Below, piece after piece: positions 36,431 to 48,900 of a stretch of DNA of 64,000 nt (positions within the stretch are counted from its first letter, which is position 1; the number at the start of each line of letters is the position of its first letter). Where the stretch lies: positions 28,374,652 through 28,438,651 of the forward strand of contig NC_083597.1 of NCBI RefSeq assembly GCF_020882245.1. Direction: 5' to 3'. A program made the position numbers and the translations under genes. Origin of the DNA: Rhopalosiphum padi (Eukaryota; Arthropoda; Insecta; Hemiptera; Aphididae). The notes beneath the pieces were generated by a model, which searched no databases, was not told where the DNA came from, and saw nothing but the letters and a program-made list of their open reading frames with translations.

Positions 36431-39400
36431 TTAAAATTTTTGTTGAGCTTGTCTTTTAGCCACTTCTTTACCTTGATTGAAACCATCATGAGGATATTCT
36501 TCCAGAAAAAAATCCATCATAAGATTACCATTGTTTGCTAAAAAAAAATAAAAAAAAATAATCTTACACCTACTTATACTTCTTATATTTTGTCACTATT
36601 TAAATATTTATTGATAAATAAGCAATATACTTTTCATACCAGGATCACTTAAATACTGATTAAAATCTTTTATTCCTTCTTGTTCTAATACTTCGTCGTC
36701 AATTAAAAATTGACCGTTATAATGATCAAATGGCTTAGTAATGATTGAATAAGCTGCATCAGCCATTATATCAGGTTTCCGCGAATATGATTTTGCTTTG
36801 TCTATGCCTGATAACATCTCCACAGCTGCTGTATGAATTACTATAACAAACAGATATGTACTTTCAAAGATCCAGATCACTTTGTGGTATAGTAAGTTGT
36901 AACCAATTCGCAGTGTTTGTTTTTATTGACATATTATTTTATATTATCCGGGGTGATTCTTTTATCATAAAACACTCATTGATTCAAAAAGTATTCATGT
37001 TTTTGAAAAAATTTTTTACATAGTTTCAAATTGTTAAAAAACAACGTTTTTATTAAAAAATTATATTTTTAAATATTTTTTATCCCTATATTTTATTAAG
37101 TTTTTTACTTTTTTGAATGACAACATAGTTTTAATTTCATATTCCAAAGCAGAATAATTTACTGAGTATTTTGATACATAAAATTCGAATTTAGCTAGGG
37201 CGAGTAGTTTATGAGTTATACTTATTTAAAGTTTAGACAAGCGGAGTAGCGGACAAACATTTTGCGGGATAACCCAGTACCACTCCACTCTGTGAGTATT
37301 TTATACCCTGTATACAATACAATAGCTAAGCAATCAATTTAAGTTTATACACTTATTATTTTGGTCTTAATTTGTTTGAAAATTTTTTTACATAATTTAA
37401 AGTACTTAAACAACTAAAATATGATAATGTTAATATTTTAAAAAAAGTTAAACTTTTTGAAATAATAATTATAGGCATAATGGATCATTTTGTATCTATA
37501 ATATACGTATAATATACTATCAATTAGGTATCTATATGACAATAATATGTATTTTATATTCTATATATTCTATATACGAAAGTTGAAACAATTAACAAAT
37601 AATGCAGACTCCAAATTGAAGGATTTTTGTATAACTCATTTATTCACGTCATGTTCACTCCAAACATAAGATTTTTATCCCAGATGACGATTGGTATGAA
37701 TTTTTATAAATTTTAAAATGCCACGACCGCGCAGGTCATTTTTATGAGAGAGATTAGACATTAGAAAAAAAAAATTCAGCAAAGACGAATCTTATTAATA
37801 ATGATGTAAAACTATTAATTAAGACTTGAGTGGTCACACATTAAAGGCCTATGACTTTAAATTATATTTAATACTTAATATTACCAGTTCTAGGCCATAA
37901 AGCATTTACGGCAATGTTATATTTCTGAAATTCTGCAGCCATTCCTAATACACACATTGACATTCCATACTTGGCCATTGTGTATGCAACGTGGTCCTTA
38001 AACCAATTAGGATTCATATTCAACGGAGGACTAATATTTAAAATATGACCGTGTTTGCTTTTTTTTAAATGAGGCAAACATATTTTTGATCTAAACAGAT
38101 AAAAATGATAAAATGTAATATTAAAAACTATTTATATTAATTTCATAAATGCCAATTTCCAATTTAAAAACGATATTAGATAATACAGCACAATTTTGAA
38201 ATATATTACACAAGAAATGTTCCTCTCGTATTAATGTTATGCATTAAGTCATATCTCTTCATGTCGGTATCTAATGTTCCAGATAATGATATTGCACTTG
38301 CATTGTTTATGACTATATCTATACCTCCAAATACATCAACAGCTTTATTGACAGCATCAATTATTTGACTTTCATTTCTTACGTCAACAACACAAGGTAA
38401 ACATTTTCCACCTGCTTCTTCAACTAAAATATAATGTAAACGATATAGTATTTAAAATGTATCTATAACTATATTTTTAGTAAATCAAGGATGAAGGTAG
38501 AGGTACTAGTGTACTATATATTGTATATAAGTGTATTTATTAGTTTTACAATTAATTTTTTCTTTGTTTTGTATTCACTTATTAGATAATTATAGTTTAT
38601 AATAATTTAAAGTAAAATAGTACTTCTACAATTTTAAGTTATCCTCTTAATTCTTAGAAACGTACAACTCTTTTGATAGTAAACTTTAGCTAATACCTAT
38701 TTTGGTTTTCTTATTGAAGTTTAGTCACATATATTTCAAATTATATAACACTATAACAGTGTATAATTTAATGAATAAACATTGAATGTTTTTATTAAAA
38801 CATTATCATGTTATCACATTATCAAGTAAATACAGGTACTCGAGGTCCTTTTTAACGTACTTTAATTTATAATTCGCTTAACGAAAAATAACGTAGTTAT
38901 TTTGTAGGTTACAACTTCAATTACCATGTACCTATTTATTTTAGATTATTATTAATATTTTTAATTTTAAATCACAACAATAAAATTGAAACTCGTAAAT
39001 TTTATCTAGTTACTTGCTCACGTTAATATAAGTTATACTTTAAAAAAATACAATGTGATGATAGAAGTTTATTTTATTTAATAAAAAGCTGGTCATAATA
39101 AATGCATTTAACTAATAATTTTAAAATTTCAGATATATCAGAAATGAGAAATAAATTTTAAATGTTGTCAATTGAACTTAAAATTTTGATTTTTAAGGTT
39201 TATAAATATAAAACTTGTATTTTGTATAATTTGAGGAAAACTTAATGAAAATGCATATTACAATCATTACAACTTAAGTTATTAATATTAAACTTTTTTT
39301 TAATATTACTTTCTTTCGCAGCAGTGTATATGGTTCCTGGGAGTTTAGGATGTGGTTCAGTAGTCTTAGCTGCAATAACAATGTTGGCGCCATCCTTAGC

Positions 39401-42400
39401 TGCTTTCAGAGCAATTGCCTTGCCAATACCACGACTTCCTCCAGTAATAAATAACGTACGTCCTTCCAATTTTCTAAATGATTAACAAGATTATTTAAAA
39501 ATGAAAGATTTCAAAAGTATGATGAGTACATAGATATAATACCTAATAAATACATATTTTGATTTATTAATTTAAAAAAAGATATTTTATTTTTATAGCT
39601 TATAAATAATAAATTGTTAAGGACCTTTAGACCTAACAAAAATAATTTAAATAAATAACATTTATTTATACTTTATTAAAATATATTTATATTTACTGTC
39701 CCATACTTTTAGATTCTGGACGAAGCAATGAATGTACTGATTTTACAATTATGTGTTATTTTTTCTGTTTGTCATCACTCATCAGTCATCGCCTTTTGGG
39801 ACATTAAAAACACTTCAATTTTCAACTTTAGAGTAGTTTCTAGTAGTAGGGAATTGGATCTAGCTGGTACTTTGGAAAGTAAAAATTAAAGCATTCTTCT
39901 GTACTCATTTAAACAAAATTACGTATTTTAACGGTATAAATCAAAAACATTATTCATGGATACTTAAAATGTTTATGTTTATTTTGTCATTGTGAATTTT
40001 ACTATATAATCCGCGATGACATTTTTAATTTATTTTATGATATTATCTTTTTATACTGTGAACCTACTTTTACAGTTTTACGGTATTTACAGAAAGATTT
40101 CATTAAATTTTGAGTTATAAAAATGATATTATATAGTATAAATAACCATTAAATATATAATATTATAATAATTAAATAATAATGATTAATGATAATAATA
40201 TTATTATTTATTATTATTTATTTATTATTTATTTTATTATAATAAATGCAATATTTTCGAAAAAAAATATATTAACCTATCGTAATACTGCAGAATACGA
40301 AAAGTAAAATAAATATAACTTTACCATATTATTACTATTTCAAACAAAAATGTATTAAATTTAATATACTATGCTATTATCAATTTAAATTTTAAAATTA
40401 ATAAATAAGGTATAGGTACGTTACTATATGTTTCCATGTTGGTAATTACTAATTACTAATTAGTACCTATAAGGCTATAACACATCATATATAACAAATA
40501 ACAATAATAACTTATATTAAAGATAATTTAAAATTTCACAATTGATTACTAAAGTATATAGATAATCTTATTTTTCCAATACTTGAAAAAAAAAATATTA
40601 ATAAAATAAAATAAAATAAATATATATATATATATATATTTTATATTTATATTTATATATACTTGAATACTACAACCCGCCAATGTTCAAAGGTGTTGTC
40701 AAAAGGAAAGAGATAAGATTTTCAATGGTAGGTTTATTATACTAATTAATAAATATACATAAAGATTATTTATAATCTTATTCTAATTTATACATTTTTA
40801 AAGTTTAAATATCGAATATTTATTCAAAATAAAATGTATTACGTAAAAATACTTTTTTTTATTTCACTATAAGAACTTTCTTATTAAAAACCTTTTAATA
40901 TATTTTCAATCTTAAGTTTAAACATTTTATTCTTGAGCTATAACGAGCTTTTTTCATAATTCTTGACTCTTGTAAGTAAAACTTATTTGGAACCTCGTAT
41001 TAAATTTTTAAATCTTAGATAAGTATCAAAATAAAAACATTTAATTATTTTTACCTTCAAAATTATTTGGATATTTTAGAGAGTTTTTGATGCAAAATCC
41101 TAACGCTCATAAAAATCATTATGGACAATCACAACTTGCTAAGAACTTGTATAGGATTTTAAAGCTTTTTAATCGATGTTTAAAAGAAAAAAAGGTTTAT
41201 AACTCGGACGTTAAACTATAGACTACTGTATCATAAATTCATATGACTACAATTTTTTAACACATGCATTTTGCGCATGTGCAACACAACTTCGTTTTTT
41301 TTAATTGCAACCCCAATTTTGAATATTATTTTCGAATTAATTAATATGTTCTAGTAATTTTGATCTATCAACTTGTATTCTTTACCCGAAATTGGCGAAA
41401 TTAGAGTTAGGTATATTTCGTTCTAAACACCATATTATATTATACTTTATACATTATAGGTACTAAGTACAGATATCTTTATCAAGAGTAGTGAACTGAG
41501 TCCTAAACAATTGGATGGATATTAGAGCTAGTTAATTGAGTCCGGATAATTTTAAAGTGCTAGGTAAACTGAGTCCGAGTAATAATATTTTTCGAAAGAA
41601 TAATTTATAAATAACGATGATGTACCTTAAAAATAAAAAGTCTCTACATTCAATGAATACTGTATAGTGACTAGTCACCAATTAGTGATTATCGATTACT
41701 GATTTGCTTAGTTAAATACATTCAAATACATTCAAATATATACATAAAAATACGTAGCAAAGAAGTAATTAAAATGAAAAAAATAACAATGGAAAAAAAA
41801 TTGAAACGAGAAATGTTGAAATATAATAATAAAAATATTTCAAGATTTGAATTCGTTAAGAACATATCAAATAAATTTTTACCATGTACATAATAATAAA
41901 TATTAATAAAAAAAAATTTGACTTGAATTTGTATATTACAATATATTGTTATATTTAATTAATTGTGCTTTGTATGTACAAGGTATAACGTAGTGAATTA
42001 TATTAGATATTAAAAACAAAAAAAGCATATTTTTAACCACGCCAGTTGTTAACATAACAGATAGTCCTAAGTCTATAAAAGTGAGAAGGAAAATGTGCTG
42101 TATTGGAAACTAAACCTATTATAACCACTAACCAGGGACTCAGTTTACCTTATACCTTTTGAAATCCGGGACTCAGTTTACCACAAAAACGGTATTTCGG
42201 ACTCAATTTACCTAGCTCCATTTTTATCTACAGCTAATTATGGCTTTATTATATCTAGGTTCTTAAATTATATACAAATTACTTATTTATTCATATTATT
42301 TACAGATTTATAGATTACTTATATAATAATTATAACGAATTTACGAAAGTATTTTAGTGATTATTATATAATTAAATATATATATATAATATAATTATTA

Positions 42401-42531
42401 TAATTTATAAATAACAATGAAAATAATTTTTTGTTAGTTTAATAAAAAATTAAGCCCAATATATGTATATTAACTTTTATTGATATCTGATAGCAATAAT
42501 AATAATGGTTTACGTACCCAGTATTAAGCAT
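36431..42531 (-). CDS. HSDL2: Hydroxysteroid dehydrogenase-like protein 2, SDR domain only
   Basis: Six minus-strand exons: 42518-42531, 39310-39473, 38210-38423, 37885-38090, 36640-36840 and 36431-36537. They join in phase to 301 aa. HSDL2 is a short-chain dehydrogenase/reductase of mitochondria or peroxisomes linked to lipid metabolism; its substrate is poorly known. The Rossmann motif TGGSRGIG is at 15-22, then KDGANIVIAAKTTEPHPKLP, GGIDIVINNASAIS, the catalytic-type Ser151 (HILNISPPLN), Tyr167 and Lys171 (YTMAK), and VNALWPRT. The protein stops soon after DFFLEEYP, where human HSDL2 (418 aa) continues into an SCP2 sterol-carrier domain ending in ARL. Here neither the SCP2 domain nor an obvious PTS1 remains (ends QQKF). 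The first coding exon is just 14 bases (MLNTG plus), chosen because it restores the family N-terminus and has a GTACGT donor. The 3-kb first intron contains transposon sequence. Confidence 0.88.
36900..37884. other. HSDL2 intron 4, repeat-like
   Basis: This intron of about 1 kb separates coding exons 4 and 5 of the HSDL2-like gene. The part near 36950-37310 (starting ccggggtgattcttttatca) has the look of a dispersed repeat, but I cannot identify its ends. No open frame is supported. Confidence 0.4.
39712..39905. mobile_element. Truncated copy of the gattctgaacggag element (HSDL2 intron 1)
   Basis: Begins gattctggacgaagcaatga and follows 32892-33080 base by base with drift (for example 'gattttacaattatgtgt' against 'gattctacaatgatgtgt', and 'ctagctggtactttgg' against 'ctagttgatactttgg'). 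The opposite end is missing. It shows that this family is present more than once in the window. Confidence 0.65.
40601..40639. repeat. (ATAAA)n followed by (TA)n microsatellite
   Basis: Four ATAAA units at 40601-40620 run straight into a TA tract at 40621-40639. It lies in HSDL2 intron 1. The neighbouring stretch 40185-40250 is a similar TTA/TTTA low-complexity tract. Confidence 0.9.
41491..42219. mobile_element. Inverted-repeat element with triplicated 'ggtaaactgagtcc' ends (HSDL2 intron 1)
   Basis: The left side carries three same-direction motifs: gtgaactgagtcc (41491), gctagttaattgagtccgg (41527) and gctaggtaaactgagtccg (41559). The right side carries three in the opposite direction: gggactcagtttacc (42135), ccgggactcagtttacc (42166) and cggactcaatttacctagc (42198). 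Multiple subterminal copies pointing inward from both ends suggest a non-autonomous DNA transposon with repeated transposase sites. The middle (about 550 bases) is AT-rich and non-coding. I cannot define a target duplication. Confidence 0.65.
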
Positions 42532-44645
42532 TTTAAAATGATTTGAATAAAGTTTATAAAATGTATATTGTGAGGTTAATTTCAAAAACACAAAATCCAA
42601 ATTTCAAGGTAGTAGTATAATTTATAGAAACTATTGATACGAACAAACTAACAACTAATAATTATAATGATAATTTACTGGTTAAACAATTTAAAATTAG
42701 TGGAAAATCCCTACCTATGTTTTTCTGAAAGAATAATGCAATGACGACTCAAGCAATTCATATACTAATTAGCATAAATTTATATAAAATATTGTGTACC
42801 TATATCAGGCATTGAAAATTAACGATTAGGTACCTACCTATTAAATTTAAATAGTACAATATTATATACAATTTTCATTTTTAATATTCATTTTAAAGTA
42901 AAATGGTGATAACTGAATATTAATTGATACATAATTGTAATTACTAGGTAGTATATAATATGATAATCATGTTAATACATGTATATTTAATCGATGGTTC
43001 AGATTAGATTTATTTTAGATTTGACTTTTTGAACTTTTTATTTTTACCAGACTGGCATAAAGCCATAAACTATGCCCCTTTATGACTAAATATGTAATAT
43101 TATATAATATGAGTACCTTTTTAGTTTACTTTAATCTTATTTCTGATTATGAAATAATACATTCATAATTGTAAATTGTATATACAATTTATAACACTGT
43201 TATAGGATAGTTTTAAGGAAGTTAAAAGCTCCTCAGTTTTCCTCTCATCAGAGCTGAATTATAGGTTAAGTAAAATACATTATATATCATCCACGGTAGT
43301 ACAGAATTTATATCCAACTAGACAGATAATGCATTTTTTATTTTATCTTGATAAACATTTTTGTATAACCTATATAGGATATAGTTGAATTTTATCATTT
43401 TTTCCATTCAAATCATAGGACTTCAAGCCTTCAAGGTATAGAAACTGTTTGTCAAAATACTGCTACCAAGCACTTTCTTTTATATTTACCAATTATATAT
43501 AACAATTAATTGCCAATCTACCAGTTATCAGAATTCAGAGGTCAAACAGATAATTTTGAAAAAAAATGATTTTAGAGGAATTGTGGCCCATGTTTAGTAA
43601 AATCAAAGACGTGTATAATCGCATGTAAACATTGTTATTGTATGTCGACAGTTCGACACAACGATTCAGTAAACAAGTAAAGAGTAAAGAGTAAAATATG
43701 AAGTTTTAAATTAACATGAAATAAAAATAAAAGCATTAATACAATACATTAATATTGGTATGTATAAATATAATAACAACTAATATTAGTTGTTTTTATT
43801 TCATTATTAACTAATGTTAAATCAATGTTTTATTACTGTATGCATGCAATATTTTTGGCAATATTCAATTTGACCCGCTTCCGTTTGTGTATTTGATGGT
43901 AAAATAAGGACTAATATAATAACTACTTGGAGTCTTTTTTTATAAAAAGTTGAAGAATATTTTTTTTCAAAACTATTTTGTTGTAAATATTTTAATACTT
44001 TAAAAAAACGTCAATATATTTTGTTTCTTAATATAACTTGATTTAATTGGTATTTAATAAATACTTAATGTAAGATACTAAGATAAAAACAGTTAAACAG
44101 TGTTGTGTAATTTTCCTCACCACCTTTATTGTTAAACGACATACAATAATATCGTCCGATTGACTATTGTATATAAATTTATGAGGTATTACACGAGGCG
44201 CGTTTTTTTTATTGTGGTGTCCCCTGTAGGCCTAATCCACATCGTAAGCCAGAAAGCGCGAATGCCGATCGACTATAATAATTGATATAGATAGATAGAT
44301 CGGTAACTACACTTTCTCGCGTATAAAATGCGTCTTATACACCAATATAAGTAAGTAATATGTAATATAAACAATTGATTATACATTTTACAAGAAAGTG
44401 TTAATTGGTTTAAATTTATAATTTTAGTTTTGTCACAGCACGGCATTCGTCCATTTCCTGCTTACTAGTGTTGAATTCAAATGGGCGACTTAACTTTTAA
44501 AGAAATAAGTGAGGCTGCAGGTGCTGAGTAATTATTAGTCATATCTTATTATAAGTCCAGGGAGTTAAAATGGGCTAAACAAATTTTGGGTACCTACTTA
44601 TCGGATTTTTTTATTTAAATCCGGGTAAACTGTTATGTGGGTTAC

Positions 44646-44946
44646 GGGTTTTGTATTCAAAACTGGGTGCAATTGTTTGAAAGCTAAGGGTGTGAGGTAC
44701 AAAAGTGGAACAAATCGTTTATAGGTTGTGGATTTTGCGTTCAAAACCTGGTAAAAATGTGGTGGTCTATGAGTTTTGCGTTCAAAACCGAGAGCAATTG
44801 TTTGTGGGTTTTGTTTCCAAAACCGGATACAATTGTTGGCGGGCATGGAGTACGGGATACCAAAATTAATAAAATTGTTTTTGGGTTATGGGTTTTAGGT
44901 TTAGCCCTTATTAAAATTATTTGTGGGTTTTGCATTCAAAACCGGG
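44646..44946. repeat. Array of five short hairpins, 'gggttttgcattcaaaacc' type
   Basis: Copies start at 44646, 44730, 44771, 44806 and 44925. Each is a small palindrome: ggttttg, then a few bases, then caaaacc, usually followed by gg and an 'aattgttt' tail. Spacing is irregular (84, 41, 35 and 119 bases). It looks like a decayed tandem repeat whose unit contains a self-complementary core. Confidence 0.75.
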
Positions 44947-44975
44947 AAAATGTATGAGTAGTGTGTGTGAGCATG

Positions 44976-45919
44976 TCCCGTTACCGCCAAAATAATATTA
45001 GCCATTTCCGCCGTAGTCCTTTTCCGGCAAAAACGAAAAAGGTACGATTCCCGTTTTCGCCAAAATTTATTTTTGTGAAGAGACATTTCCGCTAATTACT
45101 ATTTGGGAACCATGTACAATTGTTACATATTCTTATCATTATAAATTTTTATACAAGTAGATAATAATAATAAATTAGTCGAATATAGGCACAATTATAT
45201 TAGTTTTTAAAATATTATATAATCAAAAATAAATAAAAATATATTAAAATATAGTCTCAATAGAGTTTTGAAAAAACACATAATATCGTCATTTTAAAAT
45301 ATTTAAAAATGTCACAAAAAATATAAATTATAATACAAGTATATGTCAAGTCTTAAAAAATTACAATCGTAAGTATAGGTCAGGTTTTAAAAAATCTTAT
45401 AATTAAAAGAAACAGTTTTGACAAAAGTGTACCTACTAATTTAATTGGAATTTTTTTTTTGTAATTGCGTCTTCTGTAGTTTTTAAACGATTTAATATTT
45501 TTTTGTTTTTTGAATTTTTTTTTTATATTATTTTGAGCACTGTTAACTTTGATATAAGTATCCGTCTGTATCGTATCTTAAAGTATTTGTAAAAATGATT
45601 TAATTATAATTAAACTAAGATACTTAGATACAGTATATGCTTCCTTCCGTTATCGACGATTATCAACAATTATCGATGTATACATTACAAATTCCATTGC
45701 TATTAACTACATGTTAGTATGTTACATTACTATCTTTTATACATACCATAAGTCACAACATTTATTCAATATTGCTTAAAAATTAAAACCAATGGTTTCC
45801 AAACTTTTTTTGGTGGACATGGCTTTTGGCGGAAACGGGAATCGTACCCTTTTCGTTTTTGGCGGAAAAAGGCTATGGCGGAAACGGCAAATATTATTTT
45901 GGCGGAAATGGGTAACTCC
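44976..45919. repeat. Long inverted repeat with reiterated 'tttccgccaaaa' motif
   Basis: The left arm 44976 to about 45110 and the right arm about 45790 to 45919 are inverted copies about 130 bases long. Shared blocks include accgccaaaataatatt, tttttcggcaaaaacgaaaa-like text, and ggtacgattcccgtttt. The motif tttccgcc occurs repeatedly in each arm. The roughly 680-base middle is AT-rich. Long arms with internal short repeats resemble foldback-type DNA elements. Confidence 0.75.
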
Positions 45920-48900
45920 CATGTGCGTAGCTGGTGCTGTCGCCGTGTAAGTGGGTTTCAGATAGGAATATTAGGCCAATATTTTTTACAGCTTACCCAT
46001 TTTGACTCCCTGAATTAATAATGTGACGTAACTAGAATATAGAAATTATGAATTATACGCTTTGGTATAATAATAACAGCCATTTTAAATTATTAATAAC
46101 CAAAAACGTTCGATTATAAATTAGTATAGTTAACATATTTAAATGCATACATCGCGAGTTTTTGTATTTGTGAAATAAAATTTATAGAAAACAAATTATT
46201 TTTGAAAAAAAAAGTAATTAATTTACATAAAAGATAATACCCTTCCCCTCCGGTGGTTATTATTTAAATTCAACACTTTTCTAATTCTAAAATTATACTT
46301 AATAATTAATATATAAATATAACTGTCTATGATCTAATAATATTTTATTGTAAATATTTAAAGTAGAGGAGTAGACAAACAGCTATTGGAGCTAAACTAA
46401 TAAAATTACAATACCTACTCTAAGGTTTTTAGTGTATATAATAGTACAACTGAAGTAATTAAATATTACTCACAAAACGACGTATAAATGTTTTACGGAT
46501 CACAGACTGGTTAATCGATCCACCTGATCCTATATACCTAATATAATATATTTTTTTTAAAACTCACGCACAAGATAATAGATGACATGATATTATAATA
46601 GTCATTTTATAGATATATAGGTAATAATTGGATACACCGTACTTTGTCCGTACACCTTTTTTAAAAAAAAACAATAAACTATAATAGTATAAACAATATA
46701 GCGTTTTGCACACATAATATGAATACTTACATTAAAATAATTTAAAAAAATAAATAACAACTTAAATTATGTACTAATAAGTAATAATACAATATAATAA
46801 ATTTAATTCAATAAAGAAACCTATAAATAAACGATTTGCACTGTTTTATAAACTTCAACACTATACTGCATATAAAATATCGAAAAAAACGGGTAATGTG
46901 TATAATTTGTGTGCGTGTTGCCGGCCGACGATAGTCGATGTGTTGGATAAGTGGATAGGTAAGTGGTGAGCGGTGACGCGTAAGGGGATGACCACTAAAT
47001 AAAATAATAGTATTATAGGTACCTACATGGTAAGAATATAATACGGGGATGATGTGATACGAACAATTTTTATTCTTATCTACTAAATCACCGAAATTCT
47101 CTAGTCACTGAATAATTATCATCTGCCTCAATCACATGTATAATCCTCTATCCGTAAATGTATTAAATAAATATAAAGCAATTTAAATACTTTTATATTA
47201 TATACTACATTATAGCTAGAATAAATACTAAAAATAATTTAATAGTTCTATATATACCTAAACAGTTATTTACAAAATATATAAAATTATCTTACTTGAA
47301 TTAAGTAAGTACCTAGTTTAACTTATAGCTGTACTGACTAAGATTCAAGTCCAGATTGGACAAATTTGGCTCACCTAGTTTTAATATCAACAATCTACAA
47401 CCATGTACTATGGACTATGGTCAGTGTAAGACGTAAGTCAAACATGTAGTATCCATTTATTCAAGATTAACTCTTAACATATTTTCGGTAAGCGCTCTGT
47501 ATGACTTGAACGTTCCAAAATTGTCACAGTCCATCGAGTTTTACTCGGTAATTCGTCGAGCTAATTCGGCCCTATCAACACTTATAAAAAAGTAAAAAAA
47601 ATTTCTTACCATCATATGTACTCGCAATAATTTTTTTAGTGTACGTTTAACTGTTTTGTAACATTGAGGTAGGTGGTAGGTACATAAAACTATTTCGGAT
47701 ATGTGTTCTGAAGAAAAGGAACCGTTGTTACTTTGTTAGTTTAAAATTGCATTCAATGTTGATGTGTGCATCTATGAAATTAACACGATATTATGATTTA
47801 TATTTCGAATAAAAAAAACAAATTTTACTTAAACGAAAAGAAACAAGGAAAGTTAAAAAGAGTTGCGAAAAACTTTTAGAAATTACAAATAACAACAGTA
47901 TTCAGTAATTGAATAAACTAATATTATTTATGAAAATAAAAGCTGATGTATATTATGTATACGAAATTTAAAAAAAATATAAAAACAATAATAAGGAATA
48001 AACAGTTCAATAATAGGTTCCTCATATTTATTAAAAGAAAATTAATACCTAACAAACATTATTTAGCCAGCATATTATTTTATTTAGTAGTTATCATAAA
48101 ACATGAATAAATAATTTAAATTGTAAATTATATTATTATTTATTATGTCTATAGCCAACATACAATAGCTAATGAGAAATAATACTAACTACTAACTACT
48201 ATAAGTATTAAATAGATACCTATATATAGCTAGTGGCGTAGCGAGAGATGGCGAAGTGTGCCTACAAAATAAGTATTTTTATTCTACCTTAAAAACGAAA
48301 TTTTTTTCATTATACATTTTTAAATGTGTATGATTTTGTTTATTTATATACACTATGCGTTAATTTATTAATCAAATAATGAAAATCGTACAAGGAAGAT
48401 CCTAAATTGCTCCATTAATTTAATTTAATTATTGTTAAGAACGCGTATATGATGTGTACTTTTGTCAATTTTTTTAATTGGTATAAAACTAGAAAGGCGC
48501 TTTTTTCTTCTAAGATTGCCAGCGGCGCTAACGAGTCTTCCTATACTACTGAAGTTAATTATTATATAACCACGTAAATGTATTATAATTTTACACCAGC
48601 TTTGTTTTTCATAATTCATATTTCATACTACTATTTTCTTATCGGTAGTCGGTACCTATCTAATCGTATATTAAAATCGTATATTATAAAAGCAAAACCA
48701 GTTTTTTATCGGGAATAGTACAACAAAATTCATGATGTATAAAACAACAATTAATTGTGGATTTAAATTTGAAAAGTCAATGAAAAACTCAAAAACACAA
48801 CAGACACACGCTGAAACTGTATATTGATAAATTAAATTTCCGTTATACATATTTGTACAATTGTGTAAAATACCATCTCGATTAATTTTGACTTGAATAT

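Larger units (their letters stand above)
44558..46012. mobile_element. Composite inverted-repeat element, unclassified
   Basis: The outer ends cagggagttaaaatggg (44558) and cccattttgactccctg (ending 46012) are 17-bp inverted repeats with one mismatch. Inside are a hairpin array (44646-44946) and a second, much longer inverted repeat (44976 to 45919). No flanking duplication is readable. The structure may be one foldback-type element or one element inserted in another. No transposase is encoded; the short frames in this stretch come from the repeats. Confidence 0.65.

Noticed and set aside
44646..44946. Possible CRISPR-like array of repeats
   Set aside because: Spacing is irregular, repeats are imperfect, and the surroundings are eukaryotic genes with introns; no cas genes.
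44598..45086. Several overlapping frames at 44.6-45.1 kb, some with Pro/Thr-rich repeats
   Set aside because: They arise from the hairpin array and inverted arms; frames shift from copy to copy and have no conserved start.
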